Positions 44,008 through 53,584 of a DNA stretch of 64,000 nt are shown here, piece after piece. The position numbers and the translations under genes are program-made. Within the stretch, counting starts at the first letter, position 1. Every line of letters begins with the position of its first letter. The stretch covers positions 48,652-112,651 of the forward strand of contig CAZHXN010000002.1 of NCBI GenBank assembly GCA_964536415.1, written 5' to 3'. The notes beneath the pieces were generated by a model that ran no database searches, was not told the DNA's origin, and saw only the letters and a list, made by a program, of their open reading frames with translations. Origin of the DNA: Trichothermofontia sp964536415. Lineage in GTDB: Bacteria; Cyanobacteriota; Cyanobacteriia; B231.

Positions 44008-45108
44008 ATGTTCGCTATGCAAGTTGACTACTTAGTTATTGGGTCGGGTTTAACAGGTGCAGTTATTGCGAGAGTTTTAAAGGATGCTGGGAAAGATGTA
44101 TTAGTAGTTGAAAGACGTCCTCATATTGGCGGTAATGTTTTTGACTATGTACACCCCTGTGGTATCCGAATCCACAGCTATGGACCTCACTATTTCCGTA
44201 CCTCCTCAGAAATTATCTGGAAATTTGTCAATCGATTCACAAGTTTTGATCCATATGAAGCAGTTATCAAGTCGTGGGTTGATGGTAAATACGAGAATTG
44301 GCCTGTTACAAAGGATTATATTAACAAGACTGTAGGGAATACATGGCAGCCTGAATTTAAAGGAAAACCAACTAACTTTGAAGAAGCTGCTTTGTCTTTA
44401 ATGCCACGATTAATCTATGAAAAGTTTGTCAAAGGATATACAGAAAAACAATGGGGTGTTCCATGTTATAAACTATCTAGCTCTCTTATTAAACGATTCC
44501 AAGTAAATGAGACCGATGATCCTCGTTTGAAATCAGATAAATACCAGGGAATACCAACAGACGGCTATCAAAAATTTATGTCTGCAATTCTAAGCAATGT
44601 TCCGATACTTTTGAATCTAAATTATCTTGAAAATAAAAATATCTTTCAAGTCAATAAAATGTTAATATTTACAGGTGCGATTGATGAGTTTTTTAACTTT
44701 GACTTGGGTTACTTAAAGTATAGAAGTCAAAAGCGAGAACACACTTACTTCACAGACGTTGAATTTATATTACCTTGCGGACAAGTTAATAATCCAGATC
44801 CTAACAATGGTCCTGATATCAGAACCTTAGAATGGAAACATATGATGCCCAAGCAATACTCAAAATATATTCGTAGTTCAGTCTTAACTAAAGAAATAAC
44901 CTACACACCTAATGATCCTAATGAGTATGAATATCCATTTCCAGATAACGAAAATCGTCATCTTTACTTAGAATATGAAAGACGAGCCTTACAAATTCCT
45001 AAACTCCTAATTTGTGGTAGACTAGGGGAGTACAAATACTATGATATGGATCAAGCAATTGCTCGTGCTCTTGCACTTTCACGAAGGATATTAGATACCG
45101 AGCAGTAA
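44008..45108 (+). CDS. glf: UDP-galactopyranose mutase
   Basis: A 366-residue flavoenzyme that interconverts UDP-galactopyranose and UDP-galactofuranose, feeding galactofuranose into surface glycans. Seen: the FAD-binding DYLVIGSGLTGAVIARVL, VVERRPHIGGNVFDY, IHSYGPHYFRTSSEIIW, the active-site YTEKQWGVPCYKL, DGYQKFM, and the C-terminal YLEYERRA...KLLICGRLGEYKYYDMDQAIARAL. Start is ATG 44008 or 44017; an in-frame TTG at 44002 is unlikely. The next gene starts 1 bp after its stop. Confidence 0.95.
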   Translation: MFAMQVDYLVIGSGLTGAVIARVLKDAGKDVLVVERRPHIGGNVFDYVHPCGIRIHSYGPHYFRTSSEIIWKFVNRFTSFDPYEAVIKSWVDGKYENWPVTKDYINKTVGNTWQPEFKGKPTNFEEAALSLMPRLIYEKFVKGYTEKQWGVPCYKLSSSLIKRFQVNETDDPRLKSDKYQGIPTDGYQKFMSAILSNVPILLNLNYLENKNIFQVNKMLIFTGAIDEFFNFDLGYLKYRSQKREHTYFTDVEFILPCGQVNNPDPNNGPDIRTLEWKHMMPKQYSKYIRSSVLTKEITYTPNDPNEYEYPFPDNENRHLYLEYERRALQIPKLLICGRLGEYKYYDMDQAIARALALSRRILDTEQ

Positions 45109-45109
45109 A

Positions 45110-46060
45110 ATGAATGATATTGAACATCAATTAACAAAGATTAACCCAATTCCAGAGGGCATAGAACGCCCGTTCTGGTCTGTCATGATACCCACCTACA
45201 ATTGTCGAGAGTTTCTGAGACAAACACTTCAGAGTGTTATAGTTCAAGACCCTGGGCAAAGCTCAATGCAAATTGAAGTAATTGACGACTTCTCAAGTGA
45301 TGATCCAAAGTCTGTTGTAGATGAGATTGGGAAAGGAAGGGTTTCCTTCTATCAACACCCTCAAAACTTGGGACCAACACAGACTTTTAATACCTGTGTT
45401 AAAAGATCGATCGGGCACTGGGTTCACATTTTACATGGAGATGATTTAGTTGAACCTACGTTTTATGAGAGAATGTCTAATTTAGCCTACAAGTATCCTC
45501 AAGCTGGCCTTTTGGCTGCACGATCCTTTGAAATCGACGAGTATGGTGAACTGCTCAGTTTATCTCCAAGATTTGAAACTTTAGAAAAGTATACTTTTGA
45601 CGCTTCTCCGTTTTTTTATGTAAATCCTTTCAGAACTCCATCTATGGTCATTAGTAGAAATTTTTATGAGACTTATGGTGGCTTTAATTTAAATCTAGTT
45701 CATGTTGCTGATTGGGAATTATGGATTCGTGCTATTTCTACGAGTGGAGGAGTAGGTCTTAACCAACCACTATCTAAATATCGTATATTTCCTACCAGTC
45801 ACACAAGTACTCTAATGAAAACAGGTAAGAATCTAAATGATTATTTGATGCTTGCAAAAATCTTGCAAAAGCGATTTTCAAACTTTAACTTAGCTAGATT
45901 TAAGAAAATGGTTTCAGGACAGGCCAGACAGCAGTTAGAAATTTTTAGGAGTTCTAATGATTTAGATGCTGTTCGACAAAACTATAAAATTTGGTGGCAA
46001 AATAGTAAATTTGAGAATAAAGTTTACTGGCTGATAAAAGATATAAAAGATAAGATATAA
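45110..46060 (+). CDS. Family 2 glycosyltransferase
   Basis: A 316-residue GT2 enzyme: FWSVMIPTYNCREFLRQTLQSV at the start, IEVIDDFSSDDPKSV, the metal-binding HILHGDDLVEPTFYERM, and the acceptor region HVADWELWIRAIS. AT-rich codons mark it as part of the island. Start ATG 45110 immediately follows the glf stop, so translational coupling is likely. Donor and acceptor unknown. Confidence 0.92.
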   Translation: MNDIEHQLTKINPIPEGIERPFWSVMIPTYNCREFLRQTLQSVIVQDPGQSSMQIEVIDDFSSDDPKSVVDEIGKGRVSFYQHPQNLGPTQTFNTCVKRSIGHWVHILHGDDLVEPTFYERMSNLAYKYPQAGLLAARSFEIDEYGELLSLSPRFETLEKYTFDASPFFYVNPFRTPSMVISRNFYETYGGFNLNLVHVADWELWIRAISTSGGVGLNQPLSKYRIFPTSHTSTLMKTGKNLNDYLMLAKILQKRFSNFNLARFKKMVSGQARQQLEIFRSSNDLDAVRQNYKIWWQNSKFENKVYWLIKDIKDKI

Positions 46061-46115
46061 AAGATAAATATTTTATGAATTTTACAGACAAGTGAATTGT
46101 GGAGAGTATTAGAAT

Positions 46116-47264
46116 ATGAAAATTGCTTATATATTTCCTTCAAATTTAATTTGCGGTGGTCATATTGAAGCATTACAACATATTACTCGACTGCAAGACA
46201 GGGGTTACTCTGTATTTATTTGCTTGTTAGATGAAAATATACCAGCAGATCCTAAATCTTTTAGTTGGTTTCCTGGTTTTACGGGACAAGTATGCCATTT
46301 ATCTAATTTTCCTAAAGATGTTGACATCAGCGTTGCAACTTTTTGGAGCACAGCACTAGTCTCTCTAAAACTACCTTCAAAGCATAAAATCTACTTCGTT
46401 CAATGTGATGAACGACTATTTTATAATGAGCCTTTGTTGAGAAGTAGAGTAGTGTTAACATATCTTTGTAACTTTATTTTTATGACTGAAGCAAAGTGGA
46501 TTGTAAACTGGCTCAAACGTGATTTTGGACATAATGCTTTTTATATACCCAAAGGAATTGACACTAACCTTATGAATTCAGGCAAATGTATAGAGCCAAG
46601 GTCGCCTAACAAATTTCGAGTTTTGATTGAAGGTTCTATAGATTCTCCTTTCAAGAGAGTAAAGGAATCTATAGATGCTTGTCAAAATTTGGATTGTGAA
46701 GTCTGGTGTGTCTCTAATAAAGGTATAAAATCTTTATCTTCATCTTTAAAAACGAAAATAGATCGTTTTTTCTATCAAGTTCCTTTCTATGAAATGAGTA
46801 AAATTTATTCAAGTTGTGATATTTTGCTCAAATTAAGCAGTGTAGAAGGAGTTTTTGCTCCTCCATTAGAGATGATGGCTTGTGGAGGAGTGCCAATTGT
46901 TAGTGATGTGAGTGGTTATGATGAGTACATTATCCATGAATATAATGCTTTAGTTGTTCCAAATGGAGATGTTGATTTGGCACGTCAAGCTGTGAAAAGG
47001 CTTATAGAAGACAGAAATTTATATTTGAAACTTAAAGCCAATGGCTTAAAAACAGCAATGGAGCGAGACTGGAGCCAGTCAATCGATAAATTGGAGATGA
47101 TATTTATTGAACTGTTGAATAGTGATCCCATCACTTTAAGCACAGATACTGTTGAAGATATTTTAAGAATTGATAATACTCTCAATGTTGGAAAATTAGC
47201 AAATCTTTGGTTTGAACTTAGGTTCAAACTTAGAAATCATAAGTTTAAACTTAGAAATCAATAG
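46116..47264 (+). CDS. Family 4 glycosyltransferase
   Basis: A 382-residue GT-B enzyme. The N-terminus MKIAYIFPSNLICGGHIEALQHITRLQDRGY is the GT4 acceptor-side motif; the donor site is YSSCDILLKLSSVEGVFAPPLEMMACGGVPIVSD with EX7E pattern. The C-terminal end carries a small tandem repeat (FELRFKLRNHKFKLRNQ) from duplicated DNA at about 47210-47260. Start ATG 46116. Likely adds a sugar to the island's polysaccharide. Confidence 0.92.
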   Translation: MKIAYIFPSNLICGGHIEALQHITRLQDRGYSVFICLLDENIPADPKSFSWFPGFTGQVCHLSNFPKDVDISVATFWSTALVSLKLPSKHKIYFVQCDERLFYNEPLLRSRVVLTYLCNFIFMTEAKWIVNWLKRDFGHNAFYIPKGIDTNLMNSGKCIEPRSPNKFRVLIEGSIDSPFKRVKESIDACQNLDCEVWCVSNKGIKSLSSSLKTKIDRFFYQVPFYEMSKIYSSCDILLKLSSVEGVFAPPLEMMACGGVPIVSDVSGYDEYIIHEYNALVVPNGDVDLARQAVKRLIEDRNLYLKLKANGLKTAMERDWSQSIDKLEMIFIELLNSDPITLSTDTVEDILRIDNTLNVGKLANLWFELRFKLRNHKFKLRNQ

Positions 47265-47267
47265 GGT

Positions 47268-48212
47268 ATGAAAAAGGGTATGAAAAAAGTTGCTGTATAT
47301 ATAACTGCTTACGAAGATTTAATGGCTCTTCTTGATTGCATTAGGGCTATTCAGAAACAATCCTACCCTGTGGAGAAAATCTTTATTATTGATAACTCAA
47401 AAAAAGCTCTACAACTTGATTTAGACATAGAACTTGATTATATTCAAGATTTTATTTTAATTAAACATTATCCTGAAAATCTAGGTATCTCAGGAGGGCT
47501 AGCAATTGGCTTACAATGGGCAATTGATAACGATTATGATTTTTTATGGACTTTTGATCAAGATACAATACCCCACTCAGATTGTTTATCTATTCTTATC
47601 TCAGAATATGAAGAATTGAGCAGGCAAGGAATTTTGATAGGTATTATCGCTCCATTAGCCCTTGATAGTAATATTAGGATTGAACTACCTGGTTATATTT
47701 TTGAGCGTTATCGTTTTATCCCGTCTCCTGATCATCAAGAACTCCTTTATGAGTGTGATGTTGTGATTACTTCTGGGAGTTTAGTTTCTATACCTATTGC
47801 AAGAGAAGTTGAACTACCTAATCAAGAGCTTTTTATTGATGGTGTAGACTGGGATTACTGTTTGAAACTTAAGCAAAAAGGTTATAAAATCTTTCTTACT
47901 CGAAAAACCTTTATTCAACATCGATTTTCTAATTTAAGCTTAGCAACGTTTCCAATCACAGGCAAAAAGATAATGATAAATCATTATTCACCACTGCGCT
48001 ATTACTATATATCAAGAAATCATACTTATATAACTTTACATCTTTGCAACTCAGTTGATATCCCTCTTGTAATTTTTGATCGTCTTCATCGAATGTTTCG
48101 CACAATTGCAAAGATACTTTTCTATGAACCTGAACAAAAATACTTGAAAACCTGGGCTTGTCTTAAAGGGACATTTGATGGTTTTATTGGTAATTTAGGT
48201 AAACGCTGGTAG
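47268..48212 (+). CDS. Family 2 glycosyltransferase (rhamnosyl/galactofuranosyl-type)
   Basis: A 314-residue GT2 enzyme. Seen: VAVYITAYEDLMALLDCIRAI, IDNSKK, DFLWTFDQDTIPHSD, the acceptor region VVITSGSLVSIPIA and LFIDGVDWDYCLKLKQKGY. The DQDTIP segment and overall layout resemble rhamnosyltransferases and GlfT-like enzymes, fitting a galactofuranose-containing glycan together with glf, but this is inference. ATG 47268 follows 3 bp after the GT4 stop; ATG 47280 is an alternative. Confidence 0.9.
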   Translation: MKKGMKKVAVYITAYEDLMALLDCIRAIQKQSYPVEKIFIIDNSKKALQLDLDIELDYIQDFILIKHYPENLGISGGLAIGLQWAIDNDYDFLWTFDQDTIPHSDCLSILISEYEELSRQGILIGIIAPLALDSNIRIELPGYIFERYRFIPSPDHQELLYECDVVITSGSLVSIPIAREVELPNQELFIDGVDWDYCLKLKQKGYKIFLTRKTFIQHRFSNLSLATFPITGKKIMINHYSPLRYYYISRNHTYITLHLCNSVDIPLVIFDRLHRMFRTIAKILFYEPEQKYLKTWACLKGTFDGFIGNLGKRW

Positions 48213-48237
48213 TTAACTTACTATCTTTTAGTGTTCA

Positions 48238-49224
48238 CTATTTTATAAAGCTATTATAAATTAAATGTAATAAATTGAATATAGACAAATAAATCTCAAA
48301 TGCTTGTCTTATAGGTAACCATTTTAATGAAGTTCCTAATCTGATAACTTCTGCGTGATTCAATAGTTGCATAACAGCATTAGCTTTATTGAGTTTACCT
48401 TTACGTAAAAAACGAAAAGCCCCAGCTAGAATAAATTGATGTATAAATAATTTTTTACAGATTCTTAGTTCTTCTGTTGACAGAAGATTTTTTTCTTCTA
48501 TTATTTTAAATAAACTTAATAATTTATCCACAGTCATCTGCGTGAACATATTCATTGTTAGTGCTTGGGAATGAACAGTATAAGCACAAGTTGTTTCGGG
48601 AAGACAAAAGACACCATATCTGCTGAAAAGACGTACCCACATCTCTAAATCTGCAATGGCACCAATATCTGGGTTAAAATAACCTATCTCATGAAGCACT
48701 TGGCGTTCAAAGGCGATCGCTGGAAATCGAACAAATGAAGAATTAGATAAAACCTGCTTTAATGCTGCTTTCGGCGGCAAATAAATAGCTTTTTTAAATC
48801 TTTGATTTTTTATAACTCTTTCTTTCTCGTTAACTACCTTGACACCAAAGAGAAACACTGAGTATTTGTTCCGCTGAGATTCAAGTATCCTTAAAATCTT
48901 AGTGACTGCTTCGTTTAATAAAAAATCATCATCGTGAAGTACTAATACATAGTCTCCTGTAGCTAGTTGAAGTGATTGATTCCAATTTTGTGCCATCCCA
49001 AGGCTCTTTTGATTATGGACGTAGCACCATTGTCCTGGCCATTGTTGTAAGGTTTGCTGAACAACTTGTTGACAGCTTTTATCTTGCGTATCATCAGAAA
49101 TGATAATTTCAAATTTATTATAAATGCTTTCACTACTATTGATAATAGATACTAAAGCTCTTTGTAGCCATAAAGGTCGATTATAGGCTGGGACACAAAT
49201 ACTCAGAGGAAGCTTTTCTGCCAT
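48238..49224 (-). CDS. Family 2 glycosyltransferase
   Basis: A 328-residue GT2 enzyme on the opposite strand to the rest of the island. Seen: LPLSICVPAYNRPLWLQRALVSI, IIISDDTQDKSCQQV, the metal-binding YVLVLHDDDFLLNEA, FNPDIGAIADLEMWVRLFSRYG, and the C-terminal amphipathic region. Start ATG 49224; an upstream in-frame ATG at 49287 gives an unlikely 21-residue leader. Its body holds the only GCGATCGC octamer (48713-48720) of the island. Confidence 0.92.
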   Translation of the reverse strand: MAEKLPLSICVPAYNRPLWLQRALVSIINSSESIYNKFEIIISDDTQDKSCQQVVQQTLQQWPGQWCYVHNQKSLGMAQNWNQSLQLATGDYVLVLHDDDFLLNEAVTKILRILESQRNKYSVFLFGVKVVNEKERVIKNQRFKKAIYLPPKAALKQVLSNSSFVRFPAIAFERQVLHEIGYFNPDIGAIADLEMWVRLFSRYGVFCLPETTCAYTVHSQALTMNMFTQMTVDKLLSLFKIIEEKNLLSTEELRICKKLFIHQFILAGAFRFLRKGKLNKANAVMQLLNHAEVIRLGTSLKWLPIRQAFEIYLSIFNLLHLIYNSFIK

Positions 49225-49309
49225 TTTTACAGGATAAATGGTTTGATTTAGATACAGGCTCTTAATTATATAGCATTTCCCAAGCACCTGTAGAACAGAA
49301 GTACCCGAT

Positions 49310-49341
49310 TGTCTCCAGCGCTTCTACAAGCTCTGGAGACA
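49310..49341. terminator. 9-bp inverted repeat at the right edge of the island
   Basis: TGTCTCCAG (49310-49318) and CTGGAGACA (49333-49341) pair around a 14-nt loop, followed on the plus strand by GCTTTTAATC. It may terminate plus-strand transcription or mark the junction of the island. Confidence 0.4.
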
Positions 49342-49505
49342 GCTTTTAATCAAGTTTCTTCAAAGGATATCGAGCACTGGTAAGGAAGGGTATACAGACT
49401 TCGATACAACCCCAGCACCGACTCAAAATTGAAGAAAATTTGGGAGAAGGCGACCAAGTGAATACTTGGGGCATTATTCTTTGTCCGGTAGATTGGGGGA
49501 GACAG

Positions 49506-50970
49506 ATGTTAAAGGTGATTGCCCCCATGCTGAGGTTGCCGTCTATGAAACTGACTCTTTCCCCTCCCCGTCAACGTGTGGCCCTGATCTTGGCATTAGC
49601 CTTGAGTCCCCTGCAGATGGCAACCGTTTGGGCTAGTCCTGGCNNNNNNNNNNNNNNNNNNNNNNNNNNNNNNNNNNNNNNNNNNNNNNNNNNNNNNNNN
49701 NNNNCGTCCCCGTCACCCACCCCAACCCCAGCCGCCCCTCCAACCCGCCACCCGTGGGGAAGGCACCCAAACCACCATCAGTGCGATCGAGCAAGAATGG
49801 ACCGGCCAGTATGCCGAGCAACTAAGTCGGATTTTACCCAGCCCCCGCCTGGGGGCCGCTGACATCGCCCGTAAACTAGCTGAACTCAAACAACGCACGG
49901 GTCACCCCCCCGCTCTTCTGTATGCAGCCTCCCGCCCTGATTACCTAGAAACCATCCTGGTCACCCCCTCCGGCAAGATCCTGCACCAAAAAATTACCGC
50001 CGCCGATGCCGAAACCCTGGCTAATATCCTGCAAAGCCTGCGGCTGGAAATTGTCGATCCGGTCTCCTCCCCCAAGGTTTACCTACCCCTCACCCAACAG
50101 TTGTACCAGTGGCTCATTGCCCCCTTTGCCACCGAACTCGACACCCAGGACATTGATACCTTGCTCCTGTGCGTGGGGCCAGGGTTACGGACCCTTCCCT
50201 TTGCTATTCTCCATGATGGCCAGCAGTACTTAGTCGAAAAATACAACTTTTCCGTAATTCCTGCCTTTAACCTCCTGGCTACCAGCTACCGTCCCCTCCA
50301 ATCCGCCCAAGTGTTAGCGATGGGGGCGTCGGAATTTTCCCAGCTTAATAGCCTACCCGCCGTTCCCCTGGAGTTGGGCACGATCGCCCAAGTGTTATGG
50401 CAAGGCAAAGTCTTCCTCAACCAGGACTTTACGCCTAACACCCTCGTCAACCAGCGTCAGCGCCAGCCCTTCGCGATCGTTCACCTAGCAACCCACGCCG
50501 AATTCCAACCGGGCACCCTCGACAAGTCCTACATCCAGTTTTGGGATCAGCGCCTGGGTCTGAATCAAATCCCCGCTCTGAACCTAGATCATCCCCCGGT
50601 CCAGTTACTCGTCCTGAGTGCCTGCCGCACGGCCCTCGGCGATCGCCAGGTTGAATTGGGGTTCGCAGGGCTAGCCATTGCAGCTGGGGTTGAGTCAGCG
50701 ATCGCCAGCCTTTGGTACGTCAGTGATGTGGCCACCCTGGTATTAATGCGCCAGTTTTATCAAGCCCTAAAACACGCCCCTATCAAAGCCGAAGCCCTCC
50801 GGCAAGCCCAGATTGCCATGTTACGAGGACGCGCCAAGCTGACTGCTAATGACCGGATTCAGCAACAACTCCAGGTACCATTGCCCCCCGAAGTGGCCGC
50901 CTTTGTAGGCGCGGATCTCTCCCATCCCTACTATTGGGCAGCCTTTACCGTGATTGGTAGCCCGTGGTAA
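49506..50970 (+). CDS. CHAT-domain protein (caspase-like peptidase fold), interrupted by a gap
   Basis: A signal peptide (QRVALILALALSPLQMATVWA) starts at ATG 49506 or ATG 49545; then 61 N. After the gap the true frame (codons in phase with 49705) runs through a Pro-rich linker, then SAIEQEWTGQYAEQLSRIL and the CHAT domain to 50970. The catalytic pair is present: His in IVHLATHAEFQ and Cys in LLVLSACRTALGD. The frame before the gap is one off from the frame after it, so the real gap is not 61 bases long. CHAT domains are caspase-related peptidases found in many cyanobacterial proteins, often with TPR repeats; none is seen here. Confidence 0.82.
49644..49704. other. Assembly gap (61 N) inside the CHAT gene
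   Basis: Undetermined bases at the start of the Pro-rich linker of the CHAT protein, where low-complexity repeats probably broke the assembly. Confidence 0.99.
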
Positions 50971-51150
50971 GTTGCGCCATCAGTTACACCGTCTGCTACC
51001 CCTCCCGGTAGTAACTACGTCGGCCTCACCAGCGCCCTCCTGGCCCAAGACATTCCCCCTATCCTCTCAGCCCTCGGCACCCTGGGGGGTGAGGCCAGGG
51101 TCGCCCTCCGCCGCAAGTATGATCCACTTCATGAAAGAAAGCGATTAAAT

Positions 51151-51221
51151 GGGTCGCCTGGGATTTGAACCCAGGACCAATCGGTTAAAAGCCGAGTGCT
51201 CTACCACTGAGCTAGCGACCC
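51151..51221 (-). tRNA. tRNA-Lys (anticodon TTT)
   Basis: On the minus strand the gene starts GGGTCGC and ends GCGACCC, forming the acceptor stem. The D-arm GCTCAGTGGTAGAGC and T-arm CTGGGTTCAAATCCCAG are normal, and the anticodon loop CTTTTAA reads TTT (Lys). CCA is not encoded. The first anticodon-stem pair is a C-T mismatch. Confidence 0.96.
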
Positions 51222-51644
51222 TTGACAATAATGCCTTGACAATAATGGGTGACAATCGCCATTGCTATCAATGCACCTTGCCTAGGATACCACAAAACAA
51301 TCTCGTTAGATCACATTAGATCACAGAGCCGGAGGAGTTGGGGGAGTCGTCTGGCAGTGATAAATATGCCAATTAGAACCAGATTCCGCATCAGCAGTAG
51401 TCCAATAATTTTTTTTAAAGTGACATAGCTTATATTTAGTTTATGCCACCAGACCTGTATAGTTTTCTCGTATTCAGTATGCATAACATCAAAGAGCCGA
51501 AACGCTGAGTTTATGGTAGGGGCGCGTAGCGCCCCTACCATAAACTCAAGAGAGCCAAGGATATTATGAACGAAGTCTTTAATCCCTTGGCCTCCGGTGC
51601 ACTCCGCAAGGATCGCGCTTTCCCACTCATCAGCCGCCGTCATC
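51222..51644. other. Intergenic region with hairpin element, copy B
   Basis: About 420 bp between tRNA-Lys and the thioredoxin-fold gene. It holds the long hairpin at 51506-51548; outside that I see a short duplicated TTGACAATAATG near the tRNA 3' flank (plus strand) and no gene. Confidence 0.55.
51506..51548. repeat. Perfect 20-bp hairpin element, copy B
   Basis: Left arm 51506-51525 begins TGAGTTTATGGTAGGGG and pairs perfectly with 51529-51548 around a GTA loop. Its first ten bases match those of the hairpin at 28452-28499 except for one position. Confidence 0.75.
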
Positions 51645-52226
51645 CTAGCCATAGTAATCCGGCTCATTCCCCGGCTTCCACTTGATATTGCAGCCAATAC
51701 TCGGCTTTTGTTCAGTAGCAACCGGCTCACCCTGCAACACTGCCACGATCGCCGCCCGCAGATCTGCCCCATTAATTGGCTGGTCATTGCCAGGGCGACT
51801 GTCATCCAATTGCCCGCGATACACCAGCCGTCGATCGCCATCAAAGAGGAAAAAATCGGGAGTACAAGCTGCCCGGTAGGCTTTGGCCACAGCCTGAGTC
51901 GCATCGTAACACACAGGGAACGTGAACCCTAAGCGTTCCGCCATTGCCTTCAGATGAGCCGGATCATCCTGGGGATAGTTGTCAATATCATTGGAACTGA
52001 TCGCCACAATCCCCAAACCCTGACTGCCGTAGTCCTGCCCAATCCGGGCCAGTTCCGCTTCCACATGCTTCACAAACGGACAATGCTGGCAGATAAACAT
52101 CACCAACAGGGCCGCGCGATCGGCAAAGGTGGCCAACGAAACCATCTGCCCCGATACCGTATCCGGGAGTTGAAAATCCGGTGCCGCCACACCGAGGTCA
52201 AGCATAGTGGAAGCTGTTCTAGCCAT
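51645..52226 (-). CDS. Thioredoxin-fold/peroxiredoxin-like protein
   Basis: A 193-residue AhpC/TSA-like protein: AAPDFQLPDTVSGQMVSLATF, the redox site FICQHCPFVKHVEAEL (Cys46 and Cys49), and YRAACTPDFFLFDGDRRLVYRGQLDD. CQHC is the CxxC of thioredoxin-like reductants or peroxidases. No signal peptide. Start ATG 52226; ATG 52205 (MLDLG) would remove 7 residues. It is likely cytoplasmic; partner unknown. Confidence 0.9.
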   Translation of the reverse strand: MARTASTMLDLGVAAPDFQLPDTVSGQMVSLATFADRAALLVMFICQHCPFVKHVEAELARIGQDYGSQGLGIVAISSNDIDNYPQDDPAHLKAMAERLGFTFPVCYDATQAVAKAYRAACTPDFFLFDGDRRLVYRGQLDDSRPGNDQPINGADLRAAIVAVLQGEPVATEQKPSIGCNIKWKPGNEPDYYG

Positions 52227-52264
52227 ACCTTCTCATGAGTTGGGAACTGAATTGCAGGACCGGC

Positions 52265-53557
52265 TTACTTAATTGCCACGGGGACCGTCACGCCACGGGC
52301 CGAGAGTAACCGCACCGCCTGACTATACTGGGGATCACGGGGCGTCCCCAATAATTGAGGCTCTGAGGACAACTGCCGCCGCTGATCCTCCGTGAGTGTG
52401 ATGGCAATATCCGGTGTAATCCCCTTCTTGCTGATGTCGGTGCCGTTCGGTGTGTAGTAGTGGGCGATCGTCACTGCTATACCTGACCCATCCGAAAGAC
52501 CATGCACCGACTGCACCAGGGCCTTACCAAAGGTTTGCGTCCCGATCACCGTGGCCCGCTGGTTATCCTTCAGGGCACCCGTCAAAATCTCGCTGGCACT
52601 GGCCGAATTCCCATCCACCAGAATGGCCAGCGGCAGGTCCGTCAGTGCCGTCCGGTTGGCCATGATCCGCTCATCGTGATTTTCGCGATCAACCGTTTGC
52701 ACGATCGCGCCTTCCTTCATCCACATGCGGGCAATTTCAATGCTGGCATGGAGTAAACCCCCCGGATTCCCCCGCAGGTCCAACACAAAAGCCTGCACAT
52801 TTTGGGATTCCAGATTCCGAATCGCCCGCCGCATTTGATCCGCCGCATGGGCATTAAACTCACTCAGGCGAATATACCCAATCCGTTGCCCCCCCTCTTC
52901 CCGGAGGGTATAGCGTACCGTCGGGAGTTCGATCCGGGCGCGGGTGAGGGCCACGGGGAAAGACTTGCCCGCTTCCCGCTCAATCAACAGCGTTACCTGC
53001 GTCCCCACTTCCCCTCGGATTAACTTAGCGGCAGCCTCCGCCGTCATGCCACGGGTTGGCTGTCCATCGATCGCCAGGATACGATCGCCCGCCTGTAGGC
53101 CCGCCCGAATCGCAGGAGAATTTTCGATCGGCTCCGCCACCTGAAGTACCTGCCGCGCTTCGTCCACCTCTAGGCGCAACCCCACTCCCGACATTTCCCC
53201 CGCCGTTTGGCTGGTCAACGCCTGGTATTGGCTGGGATTCATAAACCGCGTATAGGGATCGCCTAACTGCTCTATCGCCTTGTTGAGGGCCTCATAGGCT
53301 TGTTGCCGGGAAGTATAGTCGCGGCTGAGGAGTTCTTGGCGCGTCCGCTGCCAATCCACCTGGTTAAAGTTGGGATCAACATACTCCCGGTTCACAATTT
53401 GCCATGCTTCATCCAGGATGGCCTTGGGGCTATCTTGCAATTCCGTGGGCGCAGCTTGCGTAGGGCTGGCAAACCAGAGGGAAACCGCAGTCGTCGCGAT
53501 CGCGCCACTGAAAAGAACGAGACGGGAAAAACGGGGAAAGGTGACAGCGTGGTTCAT
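52265..53557 (-). CDS. C-terminal processing protease (S41 family, CtpA/B/C-like)
   Basis: A 430-residue periplasmic or lumenal peptidase. A signal peptide (LVLFSGAIATTAVSLWFASPTQA) is followed by an N-terminal cap and a PDZ domain (SGVGLRLEVD...GLQAGDRILAIDGQPTRGMT). The catalytic core has Ser at about 317 (VDGNSASASEIL) and Lys at about 342 (GTQTFGKALVQ). In cyanobacteria CtpA cleaves the C-terminus of the photosystem II D1 precursor; CtpB and CtpC have other roles, and which paralogue this is cannot be fixed from sequence alone. Start ATG 53557. Confidence 0.92.
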   Translation of the reverse strand: MNHAVTFPRFSRLVLFSGAIATTAVSLWFASPTQAAPTELQDSPKAILDEAWQIVNREYVDPNFNQVDWQRTRQELLSRDYTSRQQAYEALNKAIEQLGDPYTRFMNPSQYQALTSQTAGEMSGVGLRLEVDEARQVLQVAEPIENSPAIRAGLQAGDRILAIDGQPTRGMTAEAAAKLIRGEVGTQVTLLIEREAGKSFPVALTRARIELPTVRYTLREEGGQRIGYIRLSEFNAHAADQMRRAIRNLESQNVQAFVLDLRGNPGGLLHASIEIARMWMKEGAIVQTVDRENHDERIMANRTALTDLPLAILVDGNSASASEILTGALKDNQRATVIGTQTFGKALVQSVHGLSDGSGIAVTIAHYYTPNGTDISKKGITPDIAITLTEDQRRQLSSEPQLLGTPRDPQYSQAVRLLSARGVTVPVAIK

Positions 53558-53584
53558 GGATGTCCTGGCGGTTGGATGAGAAGA

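Noticed and set aside
49440..49862. Open frame running through the 61-N gap into Pro/His-rich sequence
   Set aside because: After the gap it leaves the CHAT protein's phase; only the part before the gap (signal peptide) is real.
51311..51904. A 197-codon open frame overlapping the thioredoxin-fold gene
   Set aside because: Its first half is the shadow of the thioredoxin-fold gene and the rest covers the hairpin element; no protein-like signature.
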